Part shown: one piece after another, positions 1 to 5,599 of the stretch
Position numbering within the stretch: the stretch's first letter is position 1
Layout of the letters: each line of letters opens with the position of its first letter
NCBI RefSeq assembly: GCF_946478885.1
Contig: NZ_CAMLDX010000120.1
Coordinates: 1-8,773, forward strand
Direction: 5' to 3'
Length of the DNA: 8,773 nucleotides
Source of the DNA: an uncultured Bacillus sp.
GTDB taxonomy: Bacteria; Bacillota; Bacilli; Bacillales_B; DSM-18226
Made by a program: the position numbers and the translations under genes
Notes under the pieces: generated by a model
The model's database searches: none
Told to the model about the DNA's origin: nothing
The model's input: the letters and a program-made list of their open reading frames with translations, nothing else

Positions 1-2
1 CA

Positions 3-512
3 TCACTGAGGAATGGTTTTTGCTTTCAACTCTTCAATATATTGATAGGCTCTGTCGATTTCCTCAACAGTGTAGCGTTGCTTGCTTTTTAACGTAAATA
101 TCTTCTTTTGAACTTCCTCTTTTGGCAGGGTATCAAAATATAACACCGTAGAGACAAGCTCAAGAAACCTTGCATTTTGCCCGTTCATATCGCTAAAGCA
201 CTCCTCAAGATGGGGGATTGCCTGCTGATTCTCTGTCAAAAATTCAGTTCCACCTTCTGTTAAGGTGTAACGGTACTGATAATAACCGCCCTTTTTCTCC
301 TTGACTTCCTTTAAAAAGCCCATATTGCACAGCTCTTCTACCCGAACAGTCAGCTCCTCTGAATACGGACCATAAAAGTGAAATTGAAATTTTTCACAGA
401 AGGGAAAGGATAATTTTTTTGCAATGAAAATCATCTTCTGAAGTTTCTTCCTTCCGATCACTTCGCCGGAAACTGCAATGGCATGCATGAGTTTAGCATG
501 ATCTTTTAACAA
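3..512 (-). CDS. ywgA: YwgA family protein, Panacea-like N-terminus
   Basis: A complete 169-residue protein. I recognise it as YwgA by sequence and by its place just downstream of ywfO; no biochemical function is established that I know of. Residues 20-34 (GRKKLQKMIFIAKKL) and 46-51 (FYGPYS) resemble the KLQKLLYF...YGPYS signature of Panacea/SocA-like domains, and residues 52-92 could form a winged-helix-like unit with a Gly-Gly-Tyr-Tyr turn; both readings are inference. The start is TTG at 510-512, supported by a purine-rich ribosome site (AGGAG about 10 bases upstream); the nearby ATG at 522-524 is in another frame. It lies 120 bases after the ywfO stop with no terminator between, so the two are probably co-transcribed. 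The protein is soluble, with no signal peptide or membrane segment. Confidence 0.85.
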   Translation of the reverse strand: MLKDHAKLMHAIAVSGEVIGRKKLQKMIFIAKKLSFPFCEKFQFHFYGPYSEELTVRVEELCNMGFLKEVKEKKGGYYQYRYTLTEGGTEFLTENQQAIPHLEECFSDMNGQNARFLELVSTVLYFDTLPKEEVQKKIFTLKSKQRYTVEEIDRAYQYIEELKAKTIPQ

Positions 513-632
513 AATCGTTCATCTCCTACTCCAAAAATACATATTCTCTAGTTCGTCATCATAAGGAGTCACTGTATTCATTCCGTCTTAACAGCGGACT
601 ATTCCTTTATAGAAACTGATAGAAAAATCACT

Positions 633-1949
633 TTATTTTGACATAGTATTTTCTAAATCCAGCAGTCGGCGGATCTTCTGTTTAATCTCTTTATGCGTGC
701 TGTCGTCACTAATGAAATCTAAAGGAAAATATAATTTATGATCCGTTCTTCTTTTACCCGAAATGGCATCCACTATCTCGGATTCTCTTGAAAGCTCGCG
801 AATTTCACCATTGCTCATCAGCAATTGTATAGGCATTCGCTCCTCTTCCTCTCCGGGACGGTAAAAATCATACGGGAGATCAGACGATGAATCCACGACC
901 AGATAATATTCCGGATCGAGTTCAGCCTGTTCAAACAGCCGGATCAGCTCGTTTAATTTCTTATATTCCCTTGCCGGATCAAACTCGGTATATTTAAATA
1001 GATTGCGGTTCATAAAACGGCTGCAAAGGTCCCTTAAAACAGGGTCTTCCTCCTCCTGCCACATTTGGAAATAATATAAAATGATTGATTCATTAAGCTT
1101 AATATAATCCTCAACAGTAATGTTATCCTCAAATATCGAGTAAAAATGGACAGGATGGTATTTAAAGCAATACTGCTGTTCGTACAAAGCCTTTGCCCGA
1201 TGCAAAATCTTGGTTAAAATCACCTCAGCACTGCGCGTCACTGGGTGGAAATACACCTGCCAGTACATTTGATAGCGGCTCATGATATAATCCTCAACCG
1301 CATGCATGCCGCTCTTCTTAATAACAATCTGGTCCTCTCGCGGACGCATGACACGCAAAATCCGCTCCATGTCAAAATGGCCGTAACTTACACCGGTAAA
1401 ATACGCATCACGCTGTAGATAATCCATCCGATCGGCATCAATTTGGCTAGAGATCAAGCTGACAACCAGTTTATCTTGATAGGTTTTGGCAATCACTTCG
1501 GCTACTTTTTTCGGAAAATCAGGTTCTACCTTTCTTAAAATCCGATTGACCTCTGTATCTCCTAAAATAATAGCCTGGGTAAAATACTCATGGTCAAGCT
1601 GAAATACCTTTTCAAAGGAGTGGGAAAATGGACCATGTCCCAAATCATGGAGCAGAGCCGCACTAAGAGAAAGCAGGCGTTCATCATGATTCCATCCCGG
1701 GCGCCCGTCGAACACATCATCCACGATACGGCGGACGATTTCATAGACGCCAAGCGAATGATTGAAGCGGCTGTGCTCGGCCCCGTGGAAGGTCAAAAAT
1801 GTGGTTCCAAGCTGCTTGATACGCCGTAAACGTTGGAATTCCTTTGTTCCAATCAGATCCCATATCACGCGGTCACGCACATGAACATAGCGGTGAACCG
1901 GGTCCTTAAATACTTTTTCCTCAAGCAGCTTTTCCTCTGAATATGCCAT
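633..1949 (-). CDS. ywfO: HD-domain metal-dependent phosphohydrolase YwfO
   Basis: A 438-residue cytosolic protein of the HD superfamily, SAMHD1/dNTP triphosphohydrolase-like branch. The metal-binding set is visible: H64 (FNHSLGVYE), H101-D102 (LLHDLGHGPFSH) and D171 in SSQIDADRMDYLQRD, the arrangement typical of dNTPase-like HD proteins. Family members cleave deoxynucleoside triphosphates or related phosphate esters and are often allosterically controlled by nucleotides; the substrate here cannot be read from sequence. Length is close to the roughly 430 residues of the family. The ATG at 1947-1949 follows an AAGGAAGG ribosome site at normal spacing. A TATAAT lies about 70 bases upstream. ywgA follows on the same strand. 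All key residues are intact. Confidence 0.93.
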   Translation of the reverse strand: MAYSEEKLLEEKVFKDPVHRYVHVRDRVIWDLIGTKEFQRLRRIKQLGTTFLTFHGAEHSRFNHSLGVYEIVRRIVDDVFDGRPGWNHDERLLSLSAALLHDLGHGPFSHSFEKVFQLDHEYFTQAIILGDTEVNRILRKVEPDFPKKVAEVIAKTYQDKLVVSLISSQIDADRMDYLQRDAYFTGVSYGHFDMERILRVMRPREDQIVIKKSGMHAVEDYIMSRYQMYWQVYFHPVTRSAEVILTKILHRAKALYEQQYCFKYHPVHFYSIFEDNITVEDYIKLNESIILYYFQMWQEEEDPVLRDLCSRFMNRNLFKYTEFDPAREYKKLNELIRLFEQAELDPEYYLVVDSSSDLPYDFYRPGEEEERMPIQLLMSNGEIRELSRESEIVDAISGKRRTDHKLYFPLDFISDDSTHKEIKQKIRRLLDLENTMSK

Positions 1950-2019
1950 CTCTTCCTTCCTTTCCTAAAAACAGTTTCATCCCGGATCATCATTCCCGTT
2001 CAACATAACATCCTTATCC

Positions 2020-2025
2020 ATTATA
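2020..2025 (-). promoter_or_regulatory. Likely -10 box of the ywfO promoter
   Basis: The minus strand reads a perfect TATAAT about 70 bases before the ywfO start. No good -35 hexamer is seen at 16-18 bases, so the call rests on the -10 alone and on its place between an upstream terminator-like hairpin and the gene. Confidence 0.45.
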
Positions 2026-2072
2026 TCGTCTTCTCAGTCTTTAATCTCTAATCTTTTCTACAAAGTTTCATC

Positions 2073-2098
2073 TAAAAAGCGAGGACACTCCGTCCCGC
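2073..2098 (-). terminator. Terminator-like hairpin upstream of ywfO
   Basis: On the minus strand, GCGGGAC and GTCCTCGC pair around the loop GGAGT (7 bp with one bulged base) and are followed by CTTTTTAG. It would end a minus-strand transcript arriving from the 2100-2260 region before the ywfO promoter. The DUF1450-type gene already has its own terminator at 2258-2285, so what this second one serves is unclear. Confidence 0.5.
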
Positions 2099-2257
2099 GA
2101 TGTGTGACCTTCCAGACTGTACCGGCACACCAGTGTTTGACGCAGAACCATCTTTCTTTTCTCTCGGCTAAGATATGGAGATAAAGGAAGGGTAAAAGTA
2201 CACTAGATACTAAACCGCAACAGGGCACTAGTCTACGTATATTTATCCAATCAAAAG
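2099..2257. other. Gap between two minus-strand terminators
   Basis: No convincing gene is seen. On the minus strand a second hairpin (GTGTGCC pairing with GGTCACAC, one bulged T, about 2101-2131) lies immediately before the terminator at 2073-2098. No start codon with a ribosome site exists here, and no convincing promoter could be placed. It may be a short structured RNA or simply spacer. Confidence 0.3.
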
Positions 2258-2285
2258 AAAAAATCCCCTGAGACAAAGTCAAAGG
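2258..2285 (-). terminator. Terminator of the small cysteine-protein gene
   Basis: Five bases after the stop at 2291-2293 the minus strand reads CCTTTGA, a 7-base loop CTTTGTC, then TCAGGGG (7 bp including two G-U pairs) and ATTTTTTC. This is a compact intrinsic terminator, which suggests the gene is monocistronic. Confidence 0.65.
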
Positions 2286-2290
2286 CGAAT

Positions 2291-2515
2291 TTATTTTTTC
2301 AGCTTTTTATTTATTTTCTCTTCCAGCTCTGCTTCCGACATTGCCGCAACCGGACGGTTATTGACAAAAACAAAGGCCTTCTTTCTGCCTGGTCCGCAAT
2401 AGGATTGACAGCCGATTTCAATTTTAGCATCTGGATCAATTCTTTTTAACATTGGAAGCAATGTTTTTAAATTGACAGCCTGGCAATCGTCGCAGACACG
2501 AAATTCATTACACAT
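2291..2515 (-). CDS. Small cysteine-rich protein, DUF1450/UPF0741-like
   Basis: A complete 74-residue protein. Cysteines stand at C2, C8, C11 (VCDDCQ), C36 and C40 ([12 protein letters not shown]), giving CxxC and CxxxC pairs like those of thioredoxin-fold [2Fe-2S] or zinc proteins. From memory it matches the Bacillus UPF0741 (YwzC-type) proteins and resembles YuzB/DUF1450; I leave the symbol empty because I am not certain which named gene is orthologous. The function is unknown; metal or Fe-S binding is an inference from the cysteine pattern. The ATG at 2513-2515 is preceded by AAAGGA about 12 bases upstream, a rather long spacing. It is a single gene with its own terminator and a repeat-containing promoter region. 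Confidence 0.85.
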   Translation of the reverse strand: MCNEFRVCDDCQAVNLKTLLPMLKRIDPDAKIEIGCQSYCGPGRKKAFVFVNNRPVAAMSEAELEEKINKKLKK

Positions 2516-2535
2516 ATTCGCCTACAATCCTTTCT

Positions 2536-2574
2536 ATAATAAGTGAAAAAATGATTTCTACCTTCATTTTTCAC
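2536..2574 (-). promoter_or_regulatory. Candidate promoter with inverted repeat for the small cysteine-protein gene
   Basis: The minus strand has TATTAT (2536-2541) about 20 bases before the start codon. Directly upstream, in the spacer and -35 zone, lies a near-perfect inverted repeat: GTGAAAAAATGA (2543-2554), 9 bases, TCATTTTTCAC (2564-2574). No TTGACA-like -35 is present. An arm copy recurs at 2598-2605. The repeat position fits an operator or activator site, but the regulator is unknown. Confidence 0.4.
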
Positions 2575-2597
2575 AAAAAATCCGAACCTTTTTTTAA

Positions 2598-2605
2598 TTT
2601 TTCAC
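2598..2605. repeat. Third copy of the TTTTTCAC arm
   Basis: TTTTTCAC here repeats 2567-2574 in the same orientation, with starts 31 bases apart, close to three helical turns. It may be an additional half-site for whatever binds the inverted repeat at 2543-2574, though the region is A/T-rich and chance is possible. Confidence 0.3.
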
Positions 2606-2613
2606 TAAATGGT

Positions 2614-2650
2614 ATTGTACAGCTTCTTTTCTTGCATTGCAAGGTACAAT
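2614..2650. repeat. Nested inverted repeat
   Basis: ATTGTAC (2614-2620) and GTACAAT (2644-2650) are exact inverted copies. Inside them CTTGC-ATT-GCAAG (2631-2643) is a second perfect inverted repeat adjoining the right arm, with ten unpaired bases on the left. No gene or U-tract is attached to it. Confidence 0.4.
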
Positions 2651-2839
2651 GATTCCCTCACAGCACATTCGCTCATTTCATCACGGGATCTTCATTTTCC
2701 ATCTCTGCAGCCGCCATTTAGAGCCTACTAGCGATGATTTAACATGATCACTGTAAAGAAGAAAGGCTCTGCCCCTGCCTCAATTGAGCGATAGCTATCC
2801 GCCTTTTTTTGCAAAATCTACTATCCTTTTAATCACCCT
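2651..2839. other. Non-coding stretch with paired palindromes
   Basis: No coding region with a ribosome site is seen on either strand. The only structure is at 2762-2810: two adjoining 10-bp perfect palindromes, CTCAATTGAG (2779-2788) and GATAGCTATC (2790-2799), inside the flanking pair AAAGGC (2762-2767) / GCCTTT (2801-2806), with a run of seven T ending at 2810. It resembles an elaborate plus-strand terminator, but no plus-strand gene lies upstream. Confidence 0.35.
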
Positions 2840-2868
2840 GTATAAGTTGTCCTAATATTGGACAAGAT
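2840..2868 (+). promoter_or_regulatory. Sigma-F type promoter of rsfA
   Basis: GTATA (2840-2844), a 15-base spacer and GGACAAGAT (2860-2868) match the sigma-F consensus GYATA-N15-GGNNANANT at all but one fixed position. rsfA of B. subtilis is known to be a forespore gene under sigma-F control, so promoter type and gene agree. A perfect inverted repeat, TTGTCC (2847-2852) and GGACAA (2860-2865) seven bases apart, covers the spacer and the start of the -10, a place where a bound protein would block the polymerase. Transcription would begin near 2875, leaving a leader of about 170 bases. Confidence 0.75.
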
Positions 2869-3048
2869 GAAACTAACAAGATGTTAAAAAAGGCTGAATT
2901 TCCCCTATATTCTTTATTCCTTTGGTGCAGACAGCGGCTGAAAACTCCTTTCAGGACTATGCTTTGCTGAATAGACCAAGGGTTATTCAGAATATCCGGA
3001 GACACAGCCTCAAAAAATAGTTAAATCAAATATTAGGGAGTTGAAAAA
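2869..3048 (+). other. Leader of the rsfA transcript
   Basis: About 170 bases separate the sigma-F promoter from the rsfA start. A perfect 6-bp hairpin, CTGAAA-ACTCC-TTTCAG, lies at 2938-2954. A 29-codon frame from ATG 2881 has no ribosome site and is not called. A second promoter, for example for sigma-G, was looked for and not found convincingly. The rsfA ribosome site AGGGAG (3035-3040) ends the leader. Confidence 0.4.
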
Positions 3049-3768
3049 ATGAAAGTTCGTCAAGATGCTTGGACGGAAGAAAATGATCTGCTGCTTGCTG
3101 AAACAGTCCTTCGCCATGTGAGGGAAGGAAGTACCCAGTTAAATGCTTTTGAAGAAGTAGGTGATAAGCTTAATAGAACATCGGCTGCCTGCGGATTCCG
3201 CTGGAATGCGGTGGTTAGACATAATTATGAAAAGGCGCTGCAGCTGGCAAAAAAGCAGAGAAAGCAAAGACAAAGAATACTGGGAAAGGAACAGGGAGGA
3301 AAGAAAAAACTCTTATATTCGCCACCTGAACCAAGTATGGAGGATCTAACGACAGTCGTCAGCGCAGAGGAGCCTGCAGAAATATTCAGTGAAATGTCGG
3401 AGGAACTGACCTATGAACCGGTAGATGCCGTGGCAGATAGTACCTATACAGCCGATGTCAAGCTGAACTTGAGCACCGTCATTGCTTATTTACAAAGCTT
3501 AAATCATTCAAATCTTCATGCAGAAATTTTAAAAAGCGAGAATGAAAGATTAAAACGTGAAATGGCTGATTTAAAGATTAAAAATAAAGAGCTTCAGGGA
3601 AAACTGGACAGTATTGAGGAAGATGCGACCAGTATGCAAGAAGATTATGAGACATTGATGAAGATCATGAACAAGGCTCGTAAATTAACATTATTCGAGG
3701 AAGAAGAACGCTCTTCTACCAAATTTAAAATGGACCGCAATGGAAATTTGGAAAAGGTTGCGGAATAG
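3049..3768 (+). CDS. rsfA: Forespore transcription regulator RsfA
   Basis: A 239-residue protein of the RsfA/YlbO family. Residues 5-60 form a Myb/SANT-like DNA-binding domain with W8 ([15 protein letters not shown]), a central [14 protein letters not shown] helix containing W52, and a basic stretch at 68-87 rich in Lys/Arg. An acidic, low-complexity linker (about 92-135) leads to a long coiled coil at about 156-213 ([17 protein letters not shown]...), likely for dimerisation. In B. subtilis RsfA is made in the forespore and modulates some sigma-F dependent genes. The ATG at 3049 follows AGGGAG at 8 bases. The sigma-F type promoter about 180 bases upstream supports the identity. It converges with doxX and ends at a shared terminator. 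Confidence 0.93.
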   Translation: MKVRQDAWTEENDLLLAETVLRHVREGSTQLNAFEEVGDKLNRTSAACGFRWNAVVRHNYEKALQLAKKQRKQRQRILGKEQGGKKKLLYSPPEPSMEDLTTVVSAEEPAEIFSEMSEELTYEPVDAVADSTYTADVKLNLSTVIAYLQSLNHSNLHAEILKSENERLKREMADLKIKNKELQGKLDSIEEDATSMQEDYETLMKIMNKARKLTLFEEEERSSTKFKMDRNGNLEKVAE

Positions 3769-3773
3769 CAGAC

Positions 3774-3790
3774 GGACAGAGTAGCTGTCC
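3774..3790 (+). repeat. Perfect hairpin just after the rsfA stop
   Basis: GGACAG (3774-3779), AGTAG and CTGTCC (3785-3790) form a perfect 6-bp inverted repeat six bases after the stop codon. It has no T-run and is separate from the terminator that follows. It shares the TGTCC/GGACA core with the inverted repeat in the rsfA promoter, in the opposite arrangement. Confidence 0.4.
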
Positions 3791-3805
3791 CGATCATCTC
3801 CGCAG

Positions 3806-3837
3806 AAAAAGCCGGTGTCTTGAAACTCCGGCTTTTT
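3806..3837. terminator. Bidirectional terminator between rsfA and doxX
   Basis: AAAAAGCCGG (3806-3815), a 12-base loop and CCGGCTTTTT (3828-3837) form a perfect 10-bp stem with A-run and T-run on opposite sides. It can end rsfA on the plus strand and doxX on the minus strand. Confidence 0.85.
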
Positions 3838-3903
3838 CGTATGAATATTTGCCTTTTTTAACCTCTCGTTTTCTATCACCTAAAGCCTCGCACACAATCA
3901 CAA

Positions 3904-4257
3904 TTAAAGCAAGGCATCAAAGTTTATGACAAACAGAGCCAGAGCAAAAATCAGCCATACACTCGGCAAAACCAACTGTTTGATGCTGTCTTTTATTTTA
4001 ATATGAGTAAAAATAGCTCCAATCATTGTTATAACAAGAAGCAGACTTCCCCAGGCAGCAAAGGCTTCATGCCAAATACCGACAATCACAGAAACCGCTG
4101 AAATGACCTCAATAATCCCCGTTAACACTCTAAACCAGGCGGGATACCCATAATGCTTGAAATTATCCTCCATTTGCTGAGAGCCAAACTTCAACACACC
4201 AAACAAGAGAAACCCTAAGCCCAAAATAATCTTCAAAATAAGCGATAAAAGTTCCAT
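3904..4257 (-). CDS. DoxX-like small membrane protein
   Basis: A 117-residue integral membrane protein with four predicted helices at about 4-23, 43-61, 65-86 and 95-112. The loop after helix 1 (FGSQQMEDNFKHYGYPAWFR, residues 24-43) carries the K-F-x-x-x...YGYP-x-W-F pattern of DoxX-like proteins (relatives of YfiD and MhqP/CatD). Family members are linked to redox or thiol stress in some bacteria; the role here is unknown. The ATG at 4255-4257 follows AAGGAG at 9 bases. It lies downstream of lipL on the same strand, 147 bases away, and has a likely promoter of its own. It is not part of this neighbourhood in B. subtilis as I remember it, so it may be a lineage-specific insertion. Confidence 0.85.
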   Translation of the reverse strand: MELLSLILKIILGLGFLLFGVLKFGSQQMEDNFKHYGYPAWFRVLTGIIEVISAVSVIVGIWHEAFAAWGSLLLVITMIGAIFTHIKIKDSIKQLVLPSVWLIFALALFVINFDALL

Positions 4258-4313
4258 TTATGTCATCTCCTTTTATCCTCTTTCCTACTATTAGATATTC
4301 AGGAAACCGCTGC

Positions 4314-4342
4314 ATTATGATAAGTCTGCAGCAAAATTTGAA
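4314..4342 (-). promoter_or_regulatory. Sigma-A type promoter of doxX
   Basis: The minus strand reads TTCAAA (4337-4342), 17 bases, CATAAT (4314-4319). The -10 matches five of six and the -35 four of six consensus bases, at ideal spacing and about 57 bases before the doxX start. There is no terminator after lipL, so read-through from lipL may add to expression. Confidence 0.5.
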
Positions 4343-4404
4343 TAAAAGGCTTCTTTTGCATAATGGAACACCTTGTCCCATTCATTCTTATCCGAAGTTC
4401 GCAG

Positions 4405-5241
4405 CTAAGCCATCAGCTTGTTATTCCGCTCCAGCATCCGTTCATAATAGCCTTCAAACAAAGACATCTCATCCGCCATCAATGTCCCCGTATAAAGCTT
4501 AAGCGCTTTAGACCTCAAGACATTCAAAAATCGCAGCATCACATTCTGAATCGTAAGCGGCTTTTGCAAAAGCTCAGATAGCGACGCCATCACCTCTGGT
4601 TCAATATGTGGGTAGGCATATTTCGTCTCCATTCCTTGCATGCTTTTTTCATAAAACCCTTTAATGACTTCCGCACGCCTGCTACCACTGCCATTTACGC
4701 AAAGATATATCTGTACCGCTGCCCCTTTTCGCAGCCGACGCTGTGAAATCCCGGCAAATTTCCTGCCGGAGATACTTAAGTCATAGCTTCCCGGACAATA
4801 GGAACCGAAGATTTCCCGTGCCTCAATCTCCTCGGCAACATCGGCAAACATGTCTTGCACAAGGTGCCACATAGCATCATAGCCGCGATTAATATCAATT
4901 CCTTTGTTCTTTTCCGTAAACACAAGCGTCAGATTCAGCACCCCCTCGTCAAGAACCACCGCCAGACCTCCGGAGTTTCGAACAATTACGTCATAGCCTT
5001 GTTCCTTTAAAAAATGGATGCCTTCCGTCAAATAAGGGAGCTTCGTATCCTGAATCCCAAGCACAATGGTATCACGATGCACCCAGGCACGGGCTGTTGC
5101 CGGAGCGCTTCCGCTTCCTACCGAGGCGCACAGCGTATCATCTGTGCCGAATGATTGCAAGGCACTCATGTATTGTCCCGACAAAGACTGATCTAAGACC
5201 CGCCATGTATCCTGTACTAATAAATTCTCATTCGCTGTCAT
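4405..5241 (-). CDS. lipL: Octanoyl-[GcvH]:protein N-octanoyltransferase LipL
   Basis: A 278-residue member of the LipL (YwfL) amidotransferase family, length as in B. subtilis (about 281). LipL moves octanoyl groups from the glycine-cleavage protein GcvH to E2 subunits of 2-oxoacid dehydrogenases; LipA then inserts sulfur. The biotin/lipoate transferase fold is recognisable by RNSGGLAVVLDEGVLNL (88-104), the acyl-thioester cysteine C149 in GSYCPGSYDLSI, and the lysine K161 in SGRKFAGISQRR. The C149 position and the GSYCPGSYDL context distinguish it from LplA ligases and from LipM. The ATG at 5239-5241 follows AAGGAG at 7 bases, and an extended -10 lies about 33 bases upstream. doxX is downstream; pta is upstream behind a strong terminator. 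Confidence 0.93.
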   Translation of the reverse strand: MTANENLLVQDTWRVLDQSLSGQYMSALQSFGTDDTLCASVGSGSAPATARAWVHRDTIVLGIQDTKLPYLTEGIHFLKEQGYDVIVRNSGGLAVVLDEGVLNLTLVFTEKNKGIDINRGYDAMWHLVQDMFADVAEEIEAREIFGSYCPGSYDLSISGRKFAGISQRRLRKGAAVQIYLCVNGSGSRRAEVIKGFYEKSMQGMETKYAYPHIEPEVMASLSELLQKPLTIQNVMLRFLNVLRSKALKLYTGTLMADEMSLFEGYYERMLERNNKLMA

Positions 5242-5273
5242 GAATCTTCTCCTTATCCCTTCACTCTACTCTC

Positions 5274-5282
5274 ATTATAGCA
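5274..5282 (-). promoter_or_regulatory. Extended -10 promoter of lipL
   Basis: The minus strand reads TGCTATAAT, a perfect -10 with the upstream TG of extended -10 promoters, about 33 bases before the lipL start. No clear -35 is present, as is common for this class. Confidence 0.6.
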
Positions 5283-5524
5283 TTCCTTCTTTGCCAAATT
5301 GGGATGCTGGATAACAGGCAAAAAGGACAGCCTTTGCAGGTCCGGTCTTTAACAGGATGCCTAATGGGTTATCATACCAGCACGGTCGTTTTCCAGCCAT
5401 CAAGTTACTTTCTTTCCAGCCTGCAGCCGTCTTTCCATGTTAACCGATTCGGCTCACACGGATAGCGCGTGTTTTCAGCTTACACAAGCACTCCAGAGAC
5501 GTAGCCTTTATCATGAGCAAATAG
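5283..5524. other. Gap between the lipL promoter and the pta terminator
   Basis: No gene is supported. A small hairpin at 5318-5337 (minus strand GCAAAGG-CTGT-CCTTTTTGC, two extra T) could act as a back-up for pta read-through. A 53-codon frame on the plus strand from ATG 5304 has no ribosome site and resembles nothing known to me. Confidence 0.4.
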
Positions 5525-5576
5525 AAAAAGAGCCGCCCCAAAAGGCACGAAATACCTGAAGGGGCAGACTCTTTTT
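5525..5576 (-). terminator. Terminator of pta
   Basis: AAAAAGAG-CCGCCCC (5525-5539) pairs with GGGGCAGA-CTCTTTTT (5561-5576), with one mismatch and one bulge. The loop holds a smaller AGGTA/TGCCT stem. It begins 24 bases after the pta stop and ends in T-runs on both strands, so it may work in both directions. Confidence 0.85.
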
Positions 5577-5599
5577 GCTGTACAAAAATCAGTGGTTGA

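Noticed and set aside
1590..1829. Plus-strand frame inside ywfO
   Set aside because: It lies opposite the HD-domain coding region, which is clearly the real gene.
2073..2140. Resemblance to the end of a T-box leader (AAGGT...CGCGGGAC followed by a terminator)
   Set aside because: The core TGG-N-ACC of the T-box sequence is missing, no stem I or specifier loop is seen upstream, and ywfO is not an amino-acid or aminoacyl-tRNA gene.
2058..2282. A 74-codon minus-strand frame with many Cys and Trp between the small cysteine-protein gene and ywfO
   Set aside because: It would start at TTG inside the upstream terminator, has no ribosome site, runs through a second terminator-like hairpin and resembles no family I know.
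2881..2970. A 29-codon upstream frame in the rsfA leader
   Set aside because: No ribosome site precedes its ATG, and nothing in the peptide suggests a leader peptide.
5304..5465. A 53-codon plus-strand frame between lipL and pta
   Set aside because: No ribosome site, no recognisable family, and it lies between the lipL promoter and the pta terminator.
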